From contig NZ_VCJR02000005.1 of NCBI RefSeq assembly GCF_009712425.2, positions 1 through 64,000 of the forward strand: a stretch of 64,000 bases of DNA, given 5' to 3'. Below the pieces are notes generated by a model that saw only the letters and a program-made list of their open reading frames with translations, had not been told where the DNA came from and searched no databases. Both the position numbers and the translations under genes were made by a program. The stretch is from Aquisalinus luteolus. Its GTDB lineage: Bacteria > Pseudomonadota > Alphaproteobacteria > Caulobacterales > Parvularculaceae. This document shows positions 39,760-49,026 of this stretch, in pieces (position 1 is the stretch's first letter; every line of letters begins with the position of its first letter).

Positions 39760-41388
39760 CTAGTCGCTGAAACAGCGCTGGCGGGTGCCGTATTGGGTTT
39801 CCTCGACATCGTAGCAGCGCAATTCGGATTGCTTTTGATATTCCGGCTGCCAGTTCATCAGCTCGTCATAGGCAGCGTCGATCTCCGCGCGGCGGGCGGC
39901 TTCGCGGCGATTGGCCTCGTCCCACTCGGCCTGCTGGCGGGCCTTCTCGCGCATGACCTGGTTGTAGTTGCGCTCCCACGTCTTGCGGGCCAGCGGCAGC
40001 ACTTCTGGGGGGATTGCCGCGCACAGGGCCTGATCGGGCGCGCCCCAGCGGTCGAAGACGCGGGCAAGGCCGACGAAGTCCGATTCAGGCTGGGTGAAGC
40101 TGTTCCAGTCATGGGCGATATTGCGCGAATACCAGATCGCCGCCTGGCAATTGCCGCCCTGGACGTAAGCCTCGGAGAAGGTCTGGTTGCGCCACATCCA
40201 CCGCTCGACGAAGGCGACCCAGTCATTCTGGTTCCAGATATTGGGCTGGGTGTTGCGGAACTCTTCCTCGGCGCCATAGGCCTCGAACAGTTTCGGGTCC
40301 TGCTTGGCGATCCAGTCGCCCAGCTCCTGCGGCATGGGCGGGCATTCCTGTCCGGCTGCCTGTGTCTTCTCGAATTTCAGCGCCCAGCTGATGCCGGCAT
40401 CCGGCACGGGATCGACGATGAAGCTCAACCGGTCGCGGTTGATGCCGCCGAAAACATAGGAATAGGCGATCTGGCAGCCATCGAGCGTGCCGAAACGCTG
40501 ATAGTCATTGCGAGCCAGCAGCCGCTCGCGCTTGGACTTGCGCAGATATTCGGTCTCGCGGGCCTGCTTCTCGGCGGCGGCTTGCGCCGCAGCGGCAGCC
40601 TCGGCTTCCCGTGCAGCGATCTGCACCGGGTCTTCTAGGGCGGCATAATTGTTGTCGTCATAGAACTGCATGAAAGACGGGATCAGCTCGGCCGGCGCGA
40701 CACCGCATCGCGTCGCCCCTTCATCGGGTTTGTTGCGCACCTGATTGATCAGGTAGTAGGCGAGCATGCCCCATTCGCGGTATCTGGCGATCTGGGCGTC
40801 GGTCATCGGCGGCGCTTCGCTGCGGTAATTTTCTCCGCGGTAAAACATCGTCTGTCCGGCGCGAAAACAGATATCGATCGGCAGGTCCGTTTCGGTCAGA
40901 CCAAGCTCATCGAGATAGACACCCTCACCGGCAGAGCCAAAGCAATCGCCAACGACCGCCATGGCGTTGCGTACGGCGCTCGCGGGCGGCGGGTTCCTGA
41001 AATAGGCCGTGGAGACGCCATTTTCCGGCACGTCGAACTGGCTGAGCTCATTCGCGATGTCATAATTCAGCGGCAGTCCGCATTCACGCTCACCATTGAA
41101 GCACGCAGCAAAACTATCGCGGGACACGTATTCCATTTCGTTCAGGAACTGGTCGCCGGTGACGTGCCACTTCAGGATCATCGTCGCCATCGAATTATCG
41201 GGGATGAACCAGTATTTCGTGCCATCACTTCGATACGTCAGATTGTAAAAGTTCTCGGAGATCATGCATTGCTTGTTCTGCTCATAGGGCGTCCAGTCGC
41301 GCTGGACGGTTTGCGCATGGGCGCCCGGAGCGTGCATGCTGGCAAACAGAATGATCAGGCTGAAAATGGATAGATAAATACGCGACAT
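39760..41388 (-). CDS. Exported protein with coiled-coil regions, function unknown
   Basis: A 542-residue protein from ATG 41388, with AAGGGGGAA upstream. The signal peptide (residues 1-25) ends at AHAQ. The N-terminal third is rich in Tyr, Trp and Cys. A charged Ala/Glu/Lys helix spans about residues 250-285, and another Arg/Glu-rich helix lies near the C terminus before a final WQPEYQ...CYDVEE block. At least eight cysteines suggest periplasmic disulphides. I recognise no family. It is monocistronic between cmk and the divergent acyltransferase. Confidence 0.6.
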   Translation of the reverse strand: MSRIYLSIFSLIILFASMHAPGAHAQTVQRDWTPYEQNKQCMISENFYNLTYRSDGTKYWFIPDNSMATMILKWHVTGDQFLNEMEYVSRDSFAACFNGERECGLPLNYDIANELSQFDVPENGVSTAYFRNPPPASAVRNAMAVVGDCFGSAGEGVYLDELGLTETDLPIDICFRAGQTMFYRGENYRSEAPPMTDAQIARYREWGMLAYYLINQVRNKPDEGATRCGVAPAELIPSFMQFYDDNNYAALEDPVQIAAREAEAAAAAQAAAEKQARETEYLRKSKRERLLARNDYQRFGTLDGCQIAYSYVFGGINRDRLSFIVDPVPDAGISWALKFEKTQAAGQECPPMPQELGDWIAKQDPKLFEAYGAEEEFRNTQPNIWNQNDWVAFVERWMWRNQTFSEAYVQGGNCQAAIWYSRNIAHDWNSFTQPESDFVGLARVFDRWGAPDQALCAAIPPEVLPLARKTWERNYNQVMREKARQQAEWDEANRREAARRAEIDAAYDELMNWQPEYQKQSELRCYDVEETQYGTRQRCFSD

Positions 41389-41552
41389 GATTAATTCCCC
41401 CTTGAAGGGGTCCTGATCTACCCGTTTCGCCGACGCTTGCCTACCCCGTAACGGCACTACCAGACAGTGGCAGGAAAATTGCAATCAGGGTAGCGCACGC
41501 CCCAAAGGCGGGCATTTGCTGATTGATCAACGCCTTTCGGGAGAAACAGGCC

Positions 41553-42716
41553 GTGCGCAGCGCCAAGGATCGTGTGTTCTTTCTGGATTCCACGCGCAGC
41601 GTGCTGATGATGATGGTCGTCATCGTCCATTCCGGTGCTGTCTTTGATGTCGAGGGCTACTGGCTCGTCACGGCCGACAATCCCCGCGTCTGGATCACCA
41701 CGCTGATCGAGTTCATCGCCCTGTTCGATGTGGAAGGGTTCTTCGTTGTCTCCGGCATCTTCACCGTGATGACAGCACGCCGCCATGGCACGGAAGCCCT
41801 TGCAGAAAGACGGCTGAAGCGGCTGGTCGTGCCGCTCGTCACCACCGCGATCGTGCTGAACGTGCCTTTCTCGCTGTTCATGCGACAGCAGGGGCTGTGC
41901 GACGAACCGGTGATATCCCTTACCTATCTGACCGGCGGATGGGTGCTTCACCTGTGGTTCCTGGTCAATCTCGTTTTCTACACGATGATCATGCGGGCGA
42001 GCCTTCCGGTGCTTCTGCCGCTCGCCGAGAAGCTGGAGCCATGGCTGCGCCTGACCCAGATGAAGACCCCGAAAGGCACGCGCCTCATCATCCTGCTCAG
42101 CGCGGTCAGCCTGGCACAGCTCGCCCTTGTCGGGATCAGCCATTTCACGCCGGTGATGTATGCGGAGCTTTTTTTCGGCAGCAGCCCTTACAGCTTCCTG
42201 CATCACTTCATGTTCTTCCTTCTAGGCGTGACGCTCGGCAGCTTTCCGTCTCTTTGGAAGAGTTTCACACGGGCGAGCGCGCCGCTCTATGCGACTGCCA
42301 TTGTGCTTGTCTGCCTCGATGTCGTGATCACCGCACCATTCTATCTCGATATCCTGGTGGAGAACCTGATGGTGGTATTCGTCACCTTCAGCCTGATCCA
42401 GTGCCTTTTCGCCATGTTCAACAAGTTCCTCGACCGGCCATCGCCCGTCTGGCAACACCTGTCGGGCGCATCCTATTCGATCTACCTGCTGCATCACCCG
42501 CTCGTGGTGCTGCTCGCCTTCGTGATTTTCCGGACGAGCTGGCCGGCGGAGGTTGAATTCGCCTTTGTTCTGGGCGGCGCTTTTACCATCTCGTGGCTGG
42601 TTCACGTGTTGCTGATCAGCCGTTCGCCTCTACTGTCTTTCCTGTTCAACGGGAAATCGATGAAACGGGGCGATGGCTCAAAGACTGTAGCGGGCACTCA
42701 GGACAAACCCGCCTAG
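41553..42716 (+). CDS. Membrane acyltransferase (acyltransferase-3/OpgC-like)
   Basis: A 387-residue inner-membrane protein. GTG 41553 is chosen because GGGAG lies 9 bases before it; a TTG start at 41523 is possible. It opens RVFFLDSTRSVLMMMVVIVHSG, seen as FFLDSTRSVLM and VIVHSG, where the His is typical of the family active site. About ten membrane segments follow, including FDVEGFFVVSGIFT and SYSIYLLHHPLVVL. Such enzymes transfer acyl groups to glucans, lipids or surface sugars; the substrate here is unknown. It converges on the dCTP deaminase gene with a 4-base overlap. Confidence 0.8.
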   Translation: MRSAKDRVFFLDSTRSVLMMMVVIVHSGAVFDVEGYWLVTADNPRVWITTLIEFIALFDVEGFFVVSGIFTVMTARRHGTEALAERRLKRLVVPLVTTAIVLNVPFSLFMRQQGLCDEPVISLTYLTGGWVLHLWFLVNLVFYTMIMRASLPVLLPLAEKLEPWLRLTQMKTPKGTRLIILLSAVSLAQLALVGISHFTPVMYAELFFGSSPYSFLHHFMFFLLGVTLGSFPSLWKSFTRASAPLYATAIVLVCLDVVITAPFYLDILVENLMVVFVTFSLIQCLFAMFNKFLDRPSPVWQHLSGASYSIYLLHHPLVVLLAFVIFRTSWPAEVEFAFVLGGAFTISWLVHVLLISRSPLLSFLFNGKSMKRGDGSKTVAGTQDKPA

Positions 42717-43798
42717 CCGCGCCATTCCCTGAAATGCTTGGACAGTTTCAGGCCCTGTCCCTGATAGTTGGAGCCGAGGTCGGCCCCGTAGACTTTCTGC
42801 GGCGTACCGGCGAGGCGTTCATACACGAGGCGCGCGACGAGCTGGCCGTCCTCCAGCACAAAGGGCGCATCATGCCCGCGCACTTCCAGAACGCCGCGGG
42901 ACGGCACGGCGCAGCCAAAGCCCGGATCGAAGAAGCCTGCATAATGCACGCGAAACTCGCCCAGCAACGGGTCGATGGCGACCATTTCGGCGGCGAGGTC
43001 CGGCGGCACGCTGAGGGCTTCCTTGGAAGCCAGGATATAGAATTCGTCCGGATCGAGAATGATGCTGCCGGAGCGGTGCGCGGTGATCGGCGACCAGAAT
43101 TCCGCCGGGTCGAGCGTGCCCGGCCTGTCGACATCGATCAGCCCGGCATGGCGGCGGGCGCGATAGCCGATGATCTCGCCTTCCTTGCCCGACAGCTGCA
43201 CGGTCAGGTTCAGCCCGCCTGAAACGACCGCGCCGCCGTCAGCGAGCGGGTTCTCCTCGTGGCGCTGCTTCAACGCGGCATCGTCGAGCCATGCCTCGCC
43301 CCGCTTCAGGCGCAACTGGTTGAGGGTAGAGCCGGTGCGCACGACGATAGAGAATGTCCGTGGGCTGATTTCGGCATAAAGCGGCCCATCATAACCGGGG
43401 GGCACCGTCTCGAATGCCGTGCCGCCATCGGTGACGAGGCGCACGAACACGTCGATCCGGCCGGTCGAGCTTTTTGGGTTGGCGGCGGCGGCGACATCCT
43501 CCGGCAGCGACAAGCGCTCGCGCAGGGGCACGAGATAGACGCAGCCGCGCTCCAGCACCGCGCCATCGCCCAGCGGCAGCTCATGCATCCTCAGATCGCC
43601 CTTAAGGCGCTCCTCCACCGTACGGCCCTTGCCAGGCAGGAAGGAGGCGCGGATGCGATAGGCGGTCTCGCCCAGCGTCAGGTCGATGGAGGAAGGCTGG
43701 ACCTGTTTCTCGCCTGCGGCACCGGCGAGGCGGATGGCGCCATCTTGTATCGCCTGCTCGATCGCCTCCGCCGTGAATACGCCCTGATCCTTACCCAT
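42713..43798 (-). CDS. dcd: 2'-deoxycytidine 5'-triphosphate deaminase (long form)
   Basis: A 361-residue protein, about twice the usual Dcd length, containing two dUTPase-fold halves as in the alphaproteobacterial form. QPSSIDLTLGE and LPEDVAAAANPKSSTGRIDVF, seen as NPKSSTGRIDVF, are the nucleotide-binding region of the first half. The second half repeats the pattern with WSPITAHRSGSIILDP and VYGADLGSNYQGQ. It deaminates dCTP to dUTP for thymidylate synthesis. The start has a normal context. It is divergent from metZ. Confidence 0.85.
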   Translation of the reverse strand: MGKDQGVFTAEAIEQAIQDGAIRLAGAAGEKQVQPSSIDLTLGETAYRIRASFLPGKGRTVEERLKGDLRMHELPLGDGAVLERGCVYLVPLRERLSLPEDVAAAANPKSSTGRIDVFVRLVTDGGTAFETVPPGYDGPLYAEISPRTFSIVVRTGSTLNQLRLKRGEAWLDDAALKQRHEENPLADGGAVVSGGLNLTVQLSGKEGEIIGYRARRHAGLIDVDRPGTLDPAEFWSPITAHRSGSIILDPDEFYILASKEALSVPPDLAAEMVAIDPLLGEFRVHYAGFFDPGFGCAVPSRGVLEVRGHDAPFVLEDGQLVARLVYERLAGTPQKVYGADLGSNYQGQGLKLSKHFREWRG

Positions 43799-43852
43799 CC
43801 TGATCCTCTGCCATCCCCATTGACTTCTATCCGCCGCCCGCCTATCCGCCTG

Positions 43853-43937
43853 TCATCGACGCAGGGTTTGGGCCGGCCGGCTTGCGGCTGCATCGATGAC
43901 CGGTGACCGCACCGGTGCCGAACTGCTAAAAGGCCGG
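43853..43937 (+). promoter_or_regulatory. SAM-II-type riboswitch in the metZ leader
   Basis: The P1 stem is TCATCGA-C-GCAG (43853-43864) pairing with CTGC-A-TCGATGA (43888-43899). Its loop holds the GTTTGGGCC and CGGCTTGC elements, and the 3' pseudoknot strand GCTAAAAGGCC lies at 43925-43935. This is the order of elements in the SAM-II (metA motif) RNA known upstream of methionine genes in alphaproteobacteria. An extra hairpin ACCGGTG-ACCG-CACCGGT sits in the variable loop. It is about 52 bases before the metZ ATG, so SAM binding would hide the ribosome site. Confidence 0.8.
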
Positions 43938-43988
43938 AGTCGGGTGGCTTTCACAACATATAAAGCTCCCCTTCGACAGGAGTCGACC

Positions 43989-45212
43989 ATGAGTAACGAC
44001 AAGAAACCTTCCACCAGCAACGCAAACTGGCGCCCGCGCACGCAGGCGATCCGCTCCGGCATTAACCGGGCCTTTCAGGAAACGAGCGAAGGCCTGTTCC
44101 TGACCTCCTCCTTTTCCTACGATTCAGCAGAGCAAGCGCAGGCGCGCTTTGCGGGCGAGGACAAGGGCTTCATCTATTCGCGCTATTCCAACCCGACGAC
44201 GGAAGCGTTCGAGACGCGTCTTGCGACGCTGGAAGGTGCCAGCTGGTGCCGCGGCACGGCTTCCGGCATGGCGGCGGTGACCTCGACTATGCTGGGGCTG
44301 CTCTCGGCTGGCGATCACATCGTTTCCTCGCGGGCGCTGTTCGGCTCCTGCCGCTATGTCGTCGGCGAGCTCGCGCCCAAGCTCGGCATCGAGACGACTT
44401 TCGTTGACGGCGCCGATCTCGATGCGTGGGAGAAAGCAGCAAAGCCGGAAACGAAAATCTTCTTTCTGGAGAGCCCATCCAACCCGGGGCTACAGGTCGT
44501 CGATATCGAGGCCGTTGCGAAGATCGCCCACGCCAAAGGCGCAATCCTCGTCGTCGACAATGTCTTCGCCTCGCCGGTCTTCCAGAAGCCGCTGGCGCTC
44601 GGGGCTGACATCGTCGTCTATTCCGCGACCAAGCATATGGACGGTCAGGGCCGCGTGCTCGGCGGCGCGATCCTCGGCAACGATGAAGCATTGCTGACCG
44701 AAAGCCTGCAGCCCTTCCTGCGCAATACCGGCCCGGCGATCAGCCCGTTCAATGCCTGGGTGCTGCTGAAGTCGCTGGAGACGCTCGACCTGCGCGTCAA
44801 CGCCGCCGCCGACAGCGCACTGGAACTGGCAACGCGGCTGGAGGGCCTTGAAGGCTCGCCGCTCGCGCGGGTCTATTACCCCTTCCTCGACAGCCATCCG
44901 GGCTGCGAGATCGCCCGGCGCCAGATGAAAAAGGGCGGCACACTGATCACCATGGAGTTCGAGGGCAGTGCCGATGTTGCTCAGGCCAAGGCCTTCGCCT
45001 TCCTCAACGCACTGAAGCTGGTCGACGTGTCTAACAATCTGGGCGATGCGAAATCCATCGCCACCCATCCGCGCACGACGACCCATCACCGGATCGGCGA
45101 GGAAGCACGACTGGAACAGGGCGTCACGCCCGGCCTCGTGCGCATTTCCGTTGGTCTCGAGGATGTGGAGGATCTGTGGGAGGATTTCACACAGGCGTTC
45201 GATAGTATATAG
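43989..45212 (+). CDS. metZ: O-succinylhomoserine sulfhydrylase
   Basis: A 407-residue PLP enzyme of the Cys/Met metabolism family, making homocysteine directly from O-succinylhomoserine and sulphide. ATG 43989 follows AGGAG; the longer frame runs back through the riboswitch. The active-site segment is YSATKHMDGQG, with PLP Lys215. SRYSNPT and FLESPSNP are conserved partners. The C terminus ends GLVRISVGLEDVEDL. O-acetylhomoserine sulfhydrylase and cystathionine gamma-synthase are close relatives; the SAM-II leader supports methionine synthesis. Confidence 0.9.
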   Translation: MSNDKKPSTSNANWRPRTQAIRSGINRAFQETSEGLFLTSSFSYDSAEQAQARFAGEDKGFIYSRYSNPTTEAFETRLATLEGASWCRGTASGMAAVTSTMLGLLSAGDHIVSSRALFGSCRYVVGELAPKLGIETTFVDGADLDAWEKAAKPETKIFFLESPSNPGLQVVDIEAVAKIAHAKGAILVVDNVFASPVFQKPLALGADIVVYSATKHMDGQGRVLGGAILGNDEALLTESLQPFLRNTGPAISPFNAWVLLKSLETLDLRVNAAADSALELATRLEGLEGSPLARVYYPFLDSHPGCEIARRQMKKGGTLITMEFEGSADVAQAKAFAFLNALKLVDVSNNLGDAKSIATHPRTTTHHRIGEEARLEQGVTPGLVRISVGLEDVEDLWEDFTQAFDSI

Positions 45213-45298
45213 TACCGCATTGATGTGACCGGCCCGCCTTCAGGATTGATGGGGAATTCTGGCGGGCACGGCACCCTTTGCGTTTTAAGGGTTTGAAA

Positions 45299-45691
45299 AT
45301 GTACGAAAAAACCACACGGGGCATTCGGGTTGTGGTGGAACCTGATTTTCTGGCTGAACAGTCGGAGCCCTATGATGATCATTATGTCTGGGCCTATACC
45401 GTCCGGATCGACAATAATTCCGACGAGGTCGTGCGCCTGAAGAACCGCCGCTGGCGGATTACGGATTCGCGCGGCCGTACCGAAGTCGTCTCCGGCGAGG
45501 GCGTTGTTGGCGAGCAGCCCGTGCTGCAGCCGGGCGAAGGCTTTGAATATACTTCCGGCGCGCCGCTGACGACGCCGTCGGGCCTGATGGTCGGTGAGTA
45601 TTCCATGGAAACCGCCGAAGGCGTGATGTTCGACGTGGCGATCCCGGCCTTCTCCCTCGACAGCCCCCACGAAATTATCCAGCTCAATTAA
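45299..45691 (+). CDS. apaG: ApaG family protein
   Basis: A 130-residue protein; ATG 45299 follows AAGGG. It is a single fibronectin-III-like beta domain with the family blocks [34 protein letters not shown] (seen as [16 protein letters not shown]), [22 protein letters not shown] (seen as [17 protein letters not shown]) and PSGLMVGEY. ApaG is linked to Co/Mg resistance in enterobacteria; biochemical role is unsettled. It lies between metZ and trkH, all on the plus strand. Confidence 0.95.
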   Translation: MYEKTTRGIRVVVEPDFLAEQSEPYDDHYVWAYTVRIDNNSDEVVRLKNRRWRITDSRGRTEVVSGEGVVGEQPVLQPGEGFEYTSGAPLTTPSGLMVGEYSMETAEGVMFDVAIPAFSLDSPHEIIQLN

Positions 45692-45700
45692 GCGCTTGCA

Positions 45701-45742
45701 GCCCGGCAGAGCATTACCGGCCCTTGACCGGTCCTGCCGGGC
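45701..45742. repeat. Nested hairpin between apaG and trkH
   Basis: GCCCGGCAG (45701-45709) pairs with CTGCCGGGC (45734-45742), and inside it ACCGG pairs with CCGGT (45716-45732). It starts 9 bases after the apaG stop and ends 18 bases before the trkH ATG. There is no T run. It may protect the apaG 3' end or affect trkH translation. Confidence 0.5.
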
Positions 45743-45760
45743 AGGCCAAGCATTTCCGCC

Positions 45761-47239
45761 ATGATCAATTTCAGGCCCGTCATTCTGGTCATCGGCGCGC
45801 TGACCGCCGCCCTTGGCGGGCTGATGCTCCTGCCATTGCTGGCGGACCTGACGGCGAGCGATCCTTATCTGCGCCAAGACTGGAGCGCGTTTGCCGCCTC
45901 CTCCCTCCTGTGCATGTTCTTCGGTCTCGGCCTCTATGCCACCGCGAGCGGCGGCTCTTTCGAGACGATGACCGTGCGCCAGGGCTTTCTGATCACCACG
46001 CTGAGCTGGGTCGTGCTGGTGCTGTTCGCTTCAGTGCCGTTCATGCTCGGCCTCTACAAGATGAGCTTCACCGATGCTTTCTTCGAGGCTATGTCCGGCC
46101 TGACGACGACTGGCGCCACGGTGATCATCGGGCTGGACGACGCGCCGCCGGGGCTTTTGCTATGGCGGTCAATGCTGCAATGGCTGGGCGGCATCGGGAT
46201 CGTCATCATGGCCATCGCCATCCTGCCGATGCTGTCGGTCGGCGGGATGCAGCTGTTCCGGCTGGAATCCTCCGACAAGAATTCAGACAAGATCCTGCCC
46301 GGCGCCTCGCAGATCGCAACGGCGATTACCGGGCTTTATGTGTTCTTCACCGCGCTTTGCGCGATGCTCTACTGGTCCATGGGCATGACCGCCTTCGATG
46401 CGCTCAACCATGCGATGACGACCATCGCTACCGGCGGGTTCTCAACCAAGGACGCCTCCTTCGGCTATTTCCTCGATTCCGGCGATTTCGGCCCGGTCGA
46501 TATCGTCGCTGCGGTGTTCATGATCGTCGGCTCCCTGCCCTTCGGCATCTATCTCCTCGCGCTGCGCGGGCGCATGGATGCGCTGTTTACGGACTCTCAG
46601 GTGCGCTTCTTCCTGATGGTCGCCTCGGCCTGCATTGTCGTGATCCTCTTACGGCTGTTCTATCTCTACGAGATCGACCTGTTCACCGCCTTTCGCCTGT
46701 CGGCCTTCAACGTCATCTCGATCATGACCGGCACCGGCTATGCCTCGACAGATTACGGGCTATGGGGCGCTTTTGCATACGGGTTCTTTTTCTGCATCAT
46801 GTTCGTCGGCGGCTGCGCCGGGTCGACCAGTTGCGGGCTGAAGATCTTCCGTCTGCAGGTCGCGCTCGCGGCGCTCACCATCTATGGCAAGCGCCTTGTC
46901 TTCCCCAATGGCGTCTTCATCGCGCACTATAATGGCCGGCCGCTGACAGATGATGTGTTCATTTCCGTCCTGTCGTTTTTCTTTGTCTATTTCGCCGGGT
47001 TCGCGACGGTGGCTGTGATCCTGTCGCTGTTCGGGCTCGACCCGGTCACGGCGCTGTCGGCCGCGGGCTCGGCCATCGCCAATGTCGGGCCGGGCCTCGG
47101 TGATATTGTCGGCCCGTCAGGCAATTTCGAGAGCCTGCCGACCGGGGCGAAATGGGTGCTTTCCGCCGGGATGCTGCTCGGCCGGCTGGAATTCTTTACT
47201 GTCTTGGTGCTGTTCGCGCCGAGCTTCTGGCGGAGGTAG
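45761..47239 (+). CDS. trkH: TrkH-type potassium uptake channel subunit
   Basis: A 492-residue inner-membrane protein with four membrane-pore-membrane repeats. Selectivity-filter-like turns occur at MSGLTTTGATV, TIATGGFST, MTGTGYAS and IANVGPGLG, in the right order and spacing. These line the K+ pathway of Trk/Ktr systems. No trkA regulatory subunit gene is in the window. The start codon lies just after a nested hairpin, and a palindromic sequence follows the stop. Confidence 0.92.
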   Translation: MINFRPVILVIGALTAALGGLMLLPLLADLTASDPYLRQDWSAFAASSLLCMFFGLGLYATASGGSFETMTVRQGFLITTLSWVVLVLFASVPFMLGLYKMSFTDAFFEAMSGLTTTGATVIIGLDDAPPGLLLWRSMLQWLGGIGIVIMAIAILPMLSVGGMQLFRLESSDKNSDKILPGASQIATAITGLYVFFTALCAMLYWSMGMTAFDALNHAMTTIATGGFSTKDASFGYFLDSGDFGPVDIVAAVFMIVGSLPFGIYLLALRGRMDALFTDSQVRFFLMVASACIVVILLRLFYLYEIDLFTAFRLSAFNVISIMTGTGYASTDYGLWGAFAYGFFFCIMFVGGCAGSTSCGLKIFRLQVALAALTIYGKRLVFPNGVFIAHYNGRPLTDDVFISVLSFFFVYFAGFATVAVILSLFGLDPVTALSAAGSAIANVGPGLGDIVGPSGNFESLPTGAKWVLSAGMLLGRLEFFTVLVLFAPSFWRR

Positions 47240-47258
47240 ATGGGAGTTGGGAGTTTTT

Positions 47259-47311
47259 AGTTAGTAGTTTTCAGTAAGATTAATCACCCTACAAACTAAT
47301 AACTACTAACT
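47259..47311. repeat. Inverted repeat between trkH and the DUF1330 gene
   Basis: AGTTAGTAGTT (47259-47269) is exactly reverse-complementary to AACTACTAACT (47301-47311). The flanking bases are low-complexity and AT-rich, unlike the surroundings. It fills the whole gap between two convergent genes. It could be a bidirectional transcription barrier or a small repeat remnant. Confidence 0.45.
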
Positions 47312-47316
47312 CCTGA

Positions 47317-47736
47317 CTAAGCGGCGAAGCCGGAACCAGTCTCCCGCTTCTCGAAGCAATAGAGCCGCGACGTCTCCACCGCCGCCTGACGATGAAAGAC
47401 GATCGCCTGATAGGCCGGGTCTTTCACCATCTCGATGAAGGCGTCCTTTGAAGGATATTCGGCGATGAAGCCCGCATGCCATGTCTCGTCCGCCGGGCCA
47501 ATCAGCGGGACTTGCGGCTTGCCGTTCCAGATGATCTGGCCGCCGACCCGGGTGAAGATCGGCTCCGACTCTCGCCCATAGGCCTTGTAGGCCTCGACGC
47601 CGGTTGCCTCGCGACCATCTTCATAGTCAGCCCTGGCGCGGAAACGCAGCAGGTTCAGCATCTGCACCGGTCCGGCAATGTCCATTTTAGCAAACTGGCG
47701 GAATGCGTCGCGGTCAGGGTCGATGTAACGGGTCAT
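47317..47736 (-). CDS. DUF1330 family protein
   Basis: A 139-residue protein from ATG 47736, with AAGGAGG upstream. It shows the ferredoxin-like, dimeric alpha/beta-barrel pattern of the family: VQMLNLLRFRARADY, then GVEAYKAYGRESEPIFTRVGGQIIW (seen as AYKAYGRES and VGGQIIW), then FIAEYPSKDAFIEMV. DUF1330 is related to EthD/ABM-like small enzymes, and function is unassigned. It is monocistronic and convergent with trkH. Confidence 0.8.
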   Translation of the reverse strand: MTRYIDPDRDAFRQFAKMDIAGPVQMLNLLRFRARADYEDGREATGVEAYKAYGRESEPIFTRVGGQIIWNGKPQVPLIGPADETWHAGFIAEYPSKDAFIEMVKDPAYQAIVFHRQAAVETSRLYCFEKRETGSGFAA

Positions 47737-47813
47737 GGCGGCCTCCTTTTCCAAAGAGGCTAGCGAACACTAAGTGGTGAGCAAAGCATTACGCACAGTA
47801 ACCGCTAGAGGGC

Positions 47814-48038
47814 TTACTCCTCGTTCTCGCGTTCGCGATACTGGTGAACCGCAAGCCAGACAACGTAGGAAATCCAACAGACAAGAGTAGGCAGAAGGAG
47901 AAATGCCCATCCGGTCAGCACTGCCAACGCTATCAAGAGGAATAAACAGGGCACGAACACCCGATTAGCCCATTTGACGTATGGTTTTTGCAACCACTCG
48001 TCCTGCAACTCTGTGATGGACTTTCTTCGTCTGGCCAC
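47814..48038 (-). CDS. Small membrane protein
   Basis: A 74-residue protein using GTG 48038, with GGGAAG upstream; the longer frame overlaps hslO and is unlikely. It has a basic head ARRRKS, then a hydrophobic hairpin (FVPCLFLLIALAVLTGWAFL and LPTLVCWISYVVWLAVH) and a charged tail RERENEE. It is probably two membrane helices. It follows hslO on the same strand after 38 bases and may share its transcript. The function is unknown. Confidence 0.55.
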   Translation of the reverse strand: MARRRKSITELQDEWLQKPYVKWANRVFVPCLFLLIALAVLTGWAFLLLPTLVCWISYVVWLAVHQYRERENEE

Positions 48039-48076
48039 TGATCTTCCCGGTCTCTGAAACCAAGGAAAACCGAAGG

Positions 48077-49024
48077 CTAGTCGCCTTCGGCCTCCTCCAC
48101 CTCGAACACATATTCCTCGCGGCAGAAGTCGCAATTGACGACGATCTTGCCGTCCTCGACCATGTCTTCGAGGTCAGCGCGGTCATAGCGCGACAGCACA
48201 TTCTCGACCTTCTCGCGCGAGCAGCCGCATTCGAAATGCACGGATGACCCATCAAAGACGCGCACGCCGTTTTCGTGATAGAGCCGGAACAACAGTTCCT
48301 CGGCCTGCAGGGTCGGGTCGAGCAATTCGTCCGCATTCGTCGTGTTGAGCAGTGCCTCGGCGTTGTCCCAGTCTTCCTGGTCATCCTCGCGCATCAGCTC
48401 TGCCGCGCCACGATCGCGCCCGCCGCCTTCGCCCGGCATGAACTGCACCATGATGCCGCCGGCGCGCCATTGGGGCTTTTTCCCCGGCACCTCGATACGC
48501 CCGACGGCGAGCTTGATCGCGGTCGGGATCTGTTCGGACTGCTTGAAATAGTTGATCGTCGCCGTCGCGATATCCGGCCCCTCCAGCGGGGTGACGCCCT
48601 GATAGCGCTCCATGTCCGGGCCCTGGTCGATGGTCATGACCATGTGGCCCTTGGCGAGCAGGTAATGCAGCTCTGCCCCCCGGGCCTTCGCAACCACGTC
48701 TTCCTTGCCCTCGGCGATCTTCGCCGTGGCACGCAGGGCACCGCCAGCGCTGTAATCGGCAACGAGCATGGAGACGGGGCCATCGCCCTGCATCTGCAGG
48801 ATCAGCTTGCCCTCGAATTTCAGCGAGGAGCCGACCATGGCGACGAGCGCTGCGGCCTGACCCGTCAGCTGCGACAGTGGCTCGGGATAATCATGGCGCG
48901 AGAGGATCTCGTCGACACTGGCGCCGAGGCGCACGAGCTTGCCGCGCACGGAGGTCTCGCCCACCTGGAACGGCAAGATAAAGTCATCGGCGGCATGCGC
49001 CGTGGTTTCCTGGAATTCGGTCAT
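48077..49024 (-). CDS. hslO: Redox-regulated chaperone Hsp33
   Basis: A 315-residue protein from ATG 49024; the 574-codon frame that contains it is an accidental fusion with an antisense-of-frame reading of the permease gene. The substrate-binding N-terminal domain contains RGKLVRLG and QLTGQAAALVAMVGSSLKFEGKL (seen as GQAAALVAM). The C-terminal zinc redox switch has FECGCSREKV and CDFCREEY, the CxC-CxxC set. Oxidation releases zinc and turns it into a holdase. It lies two bases from the upstream permease gene. Confidence 0.95.
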   Translation of the reverse strand: MTEFQETTAHAADDFILPFQVGETSVRGKLVRLGASVDEILSRHDYPEPLSQLTGQAAALVAMVGSSLKFEGKLILQMQGDGPVSMLVADYSAGGALRATAKIAEGKEDVVAKARGAELHYLLAKGHMVMTIDQGPDMERYQGVTPLEGPDIATATINYFKQSEQIPTAIKLAVGRIEVPGKKPQWRAGGIMVQFMPGEGGGRDRGAAELMREDDQEDWDNAEALLNTTNADELLDPTLQAEELLFRLYHENGVRVFDGSSVHFECGCSREKVENVLSRYDRADLEDMVEDGKIVVNCDFCREEYVFEVEEAEGD

Positions 49025-49026
49025 GT

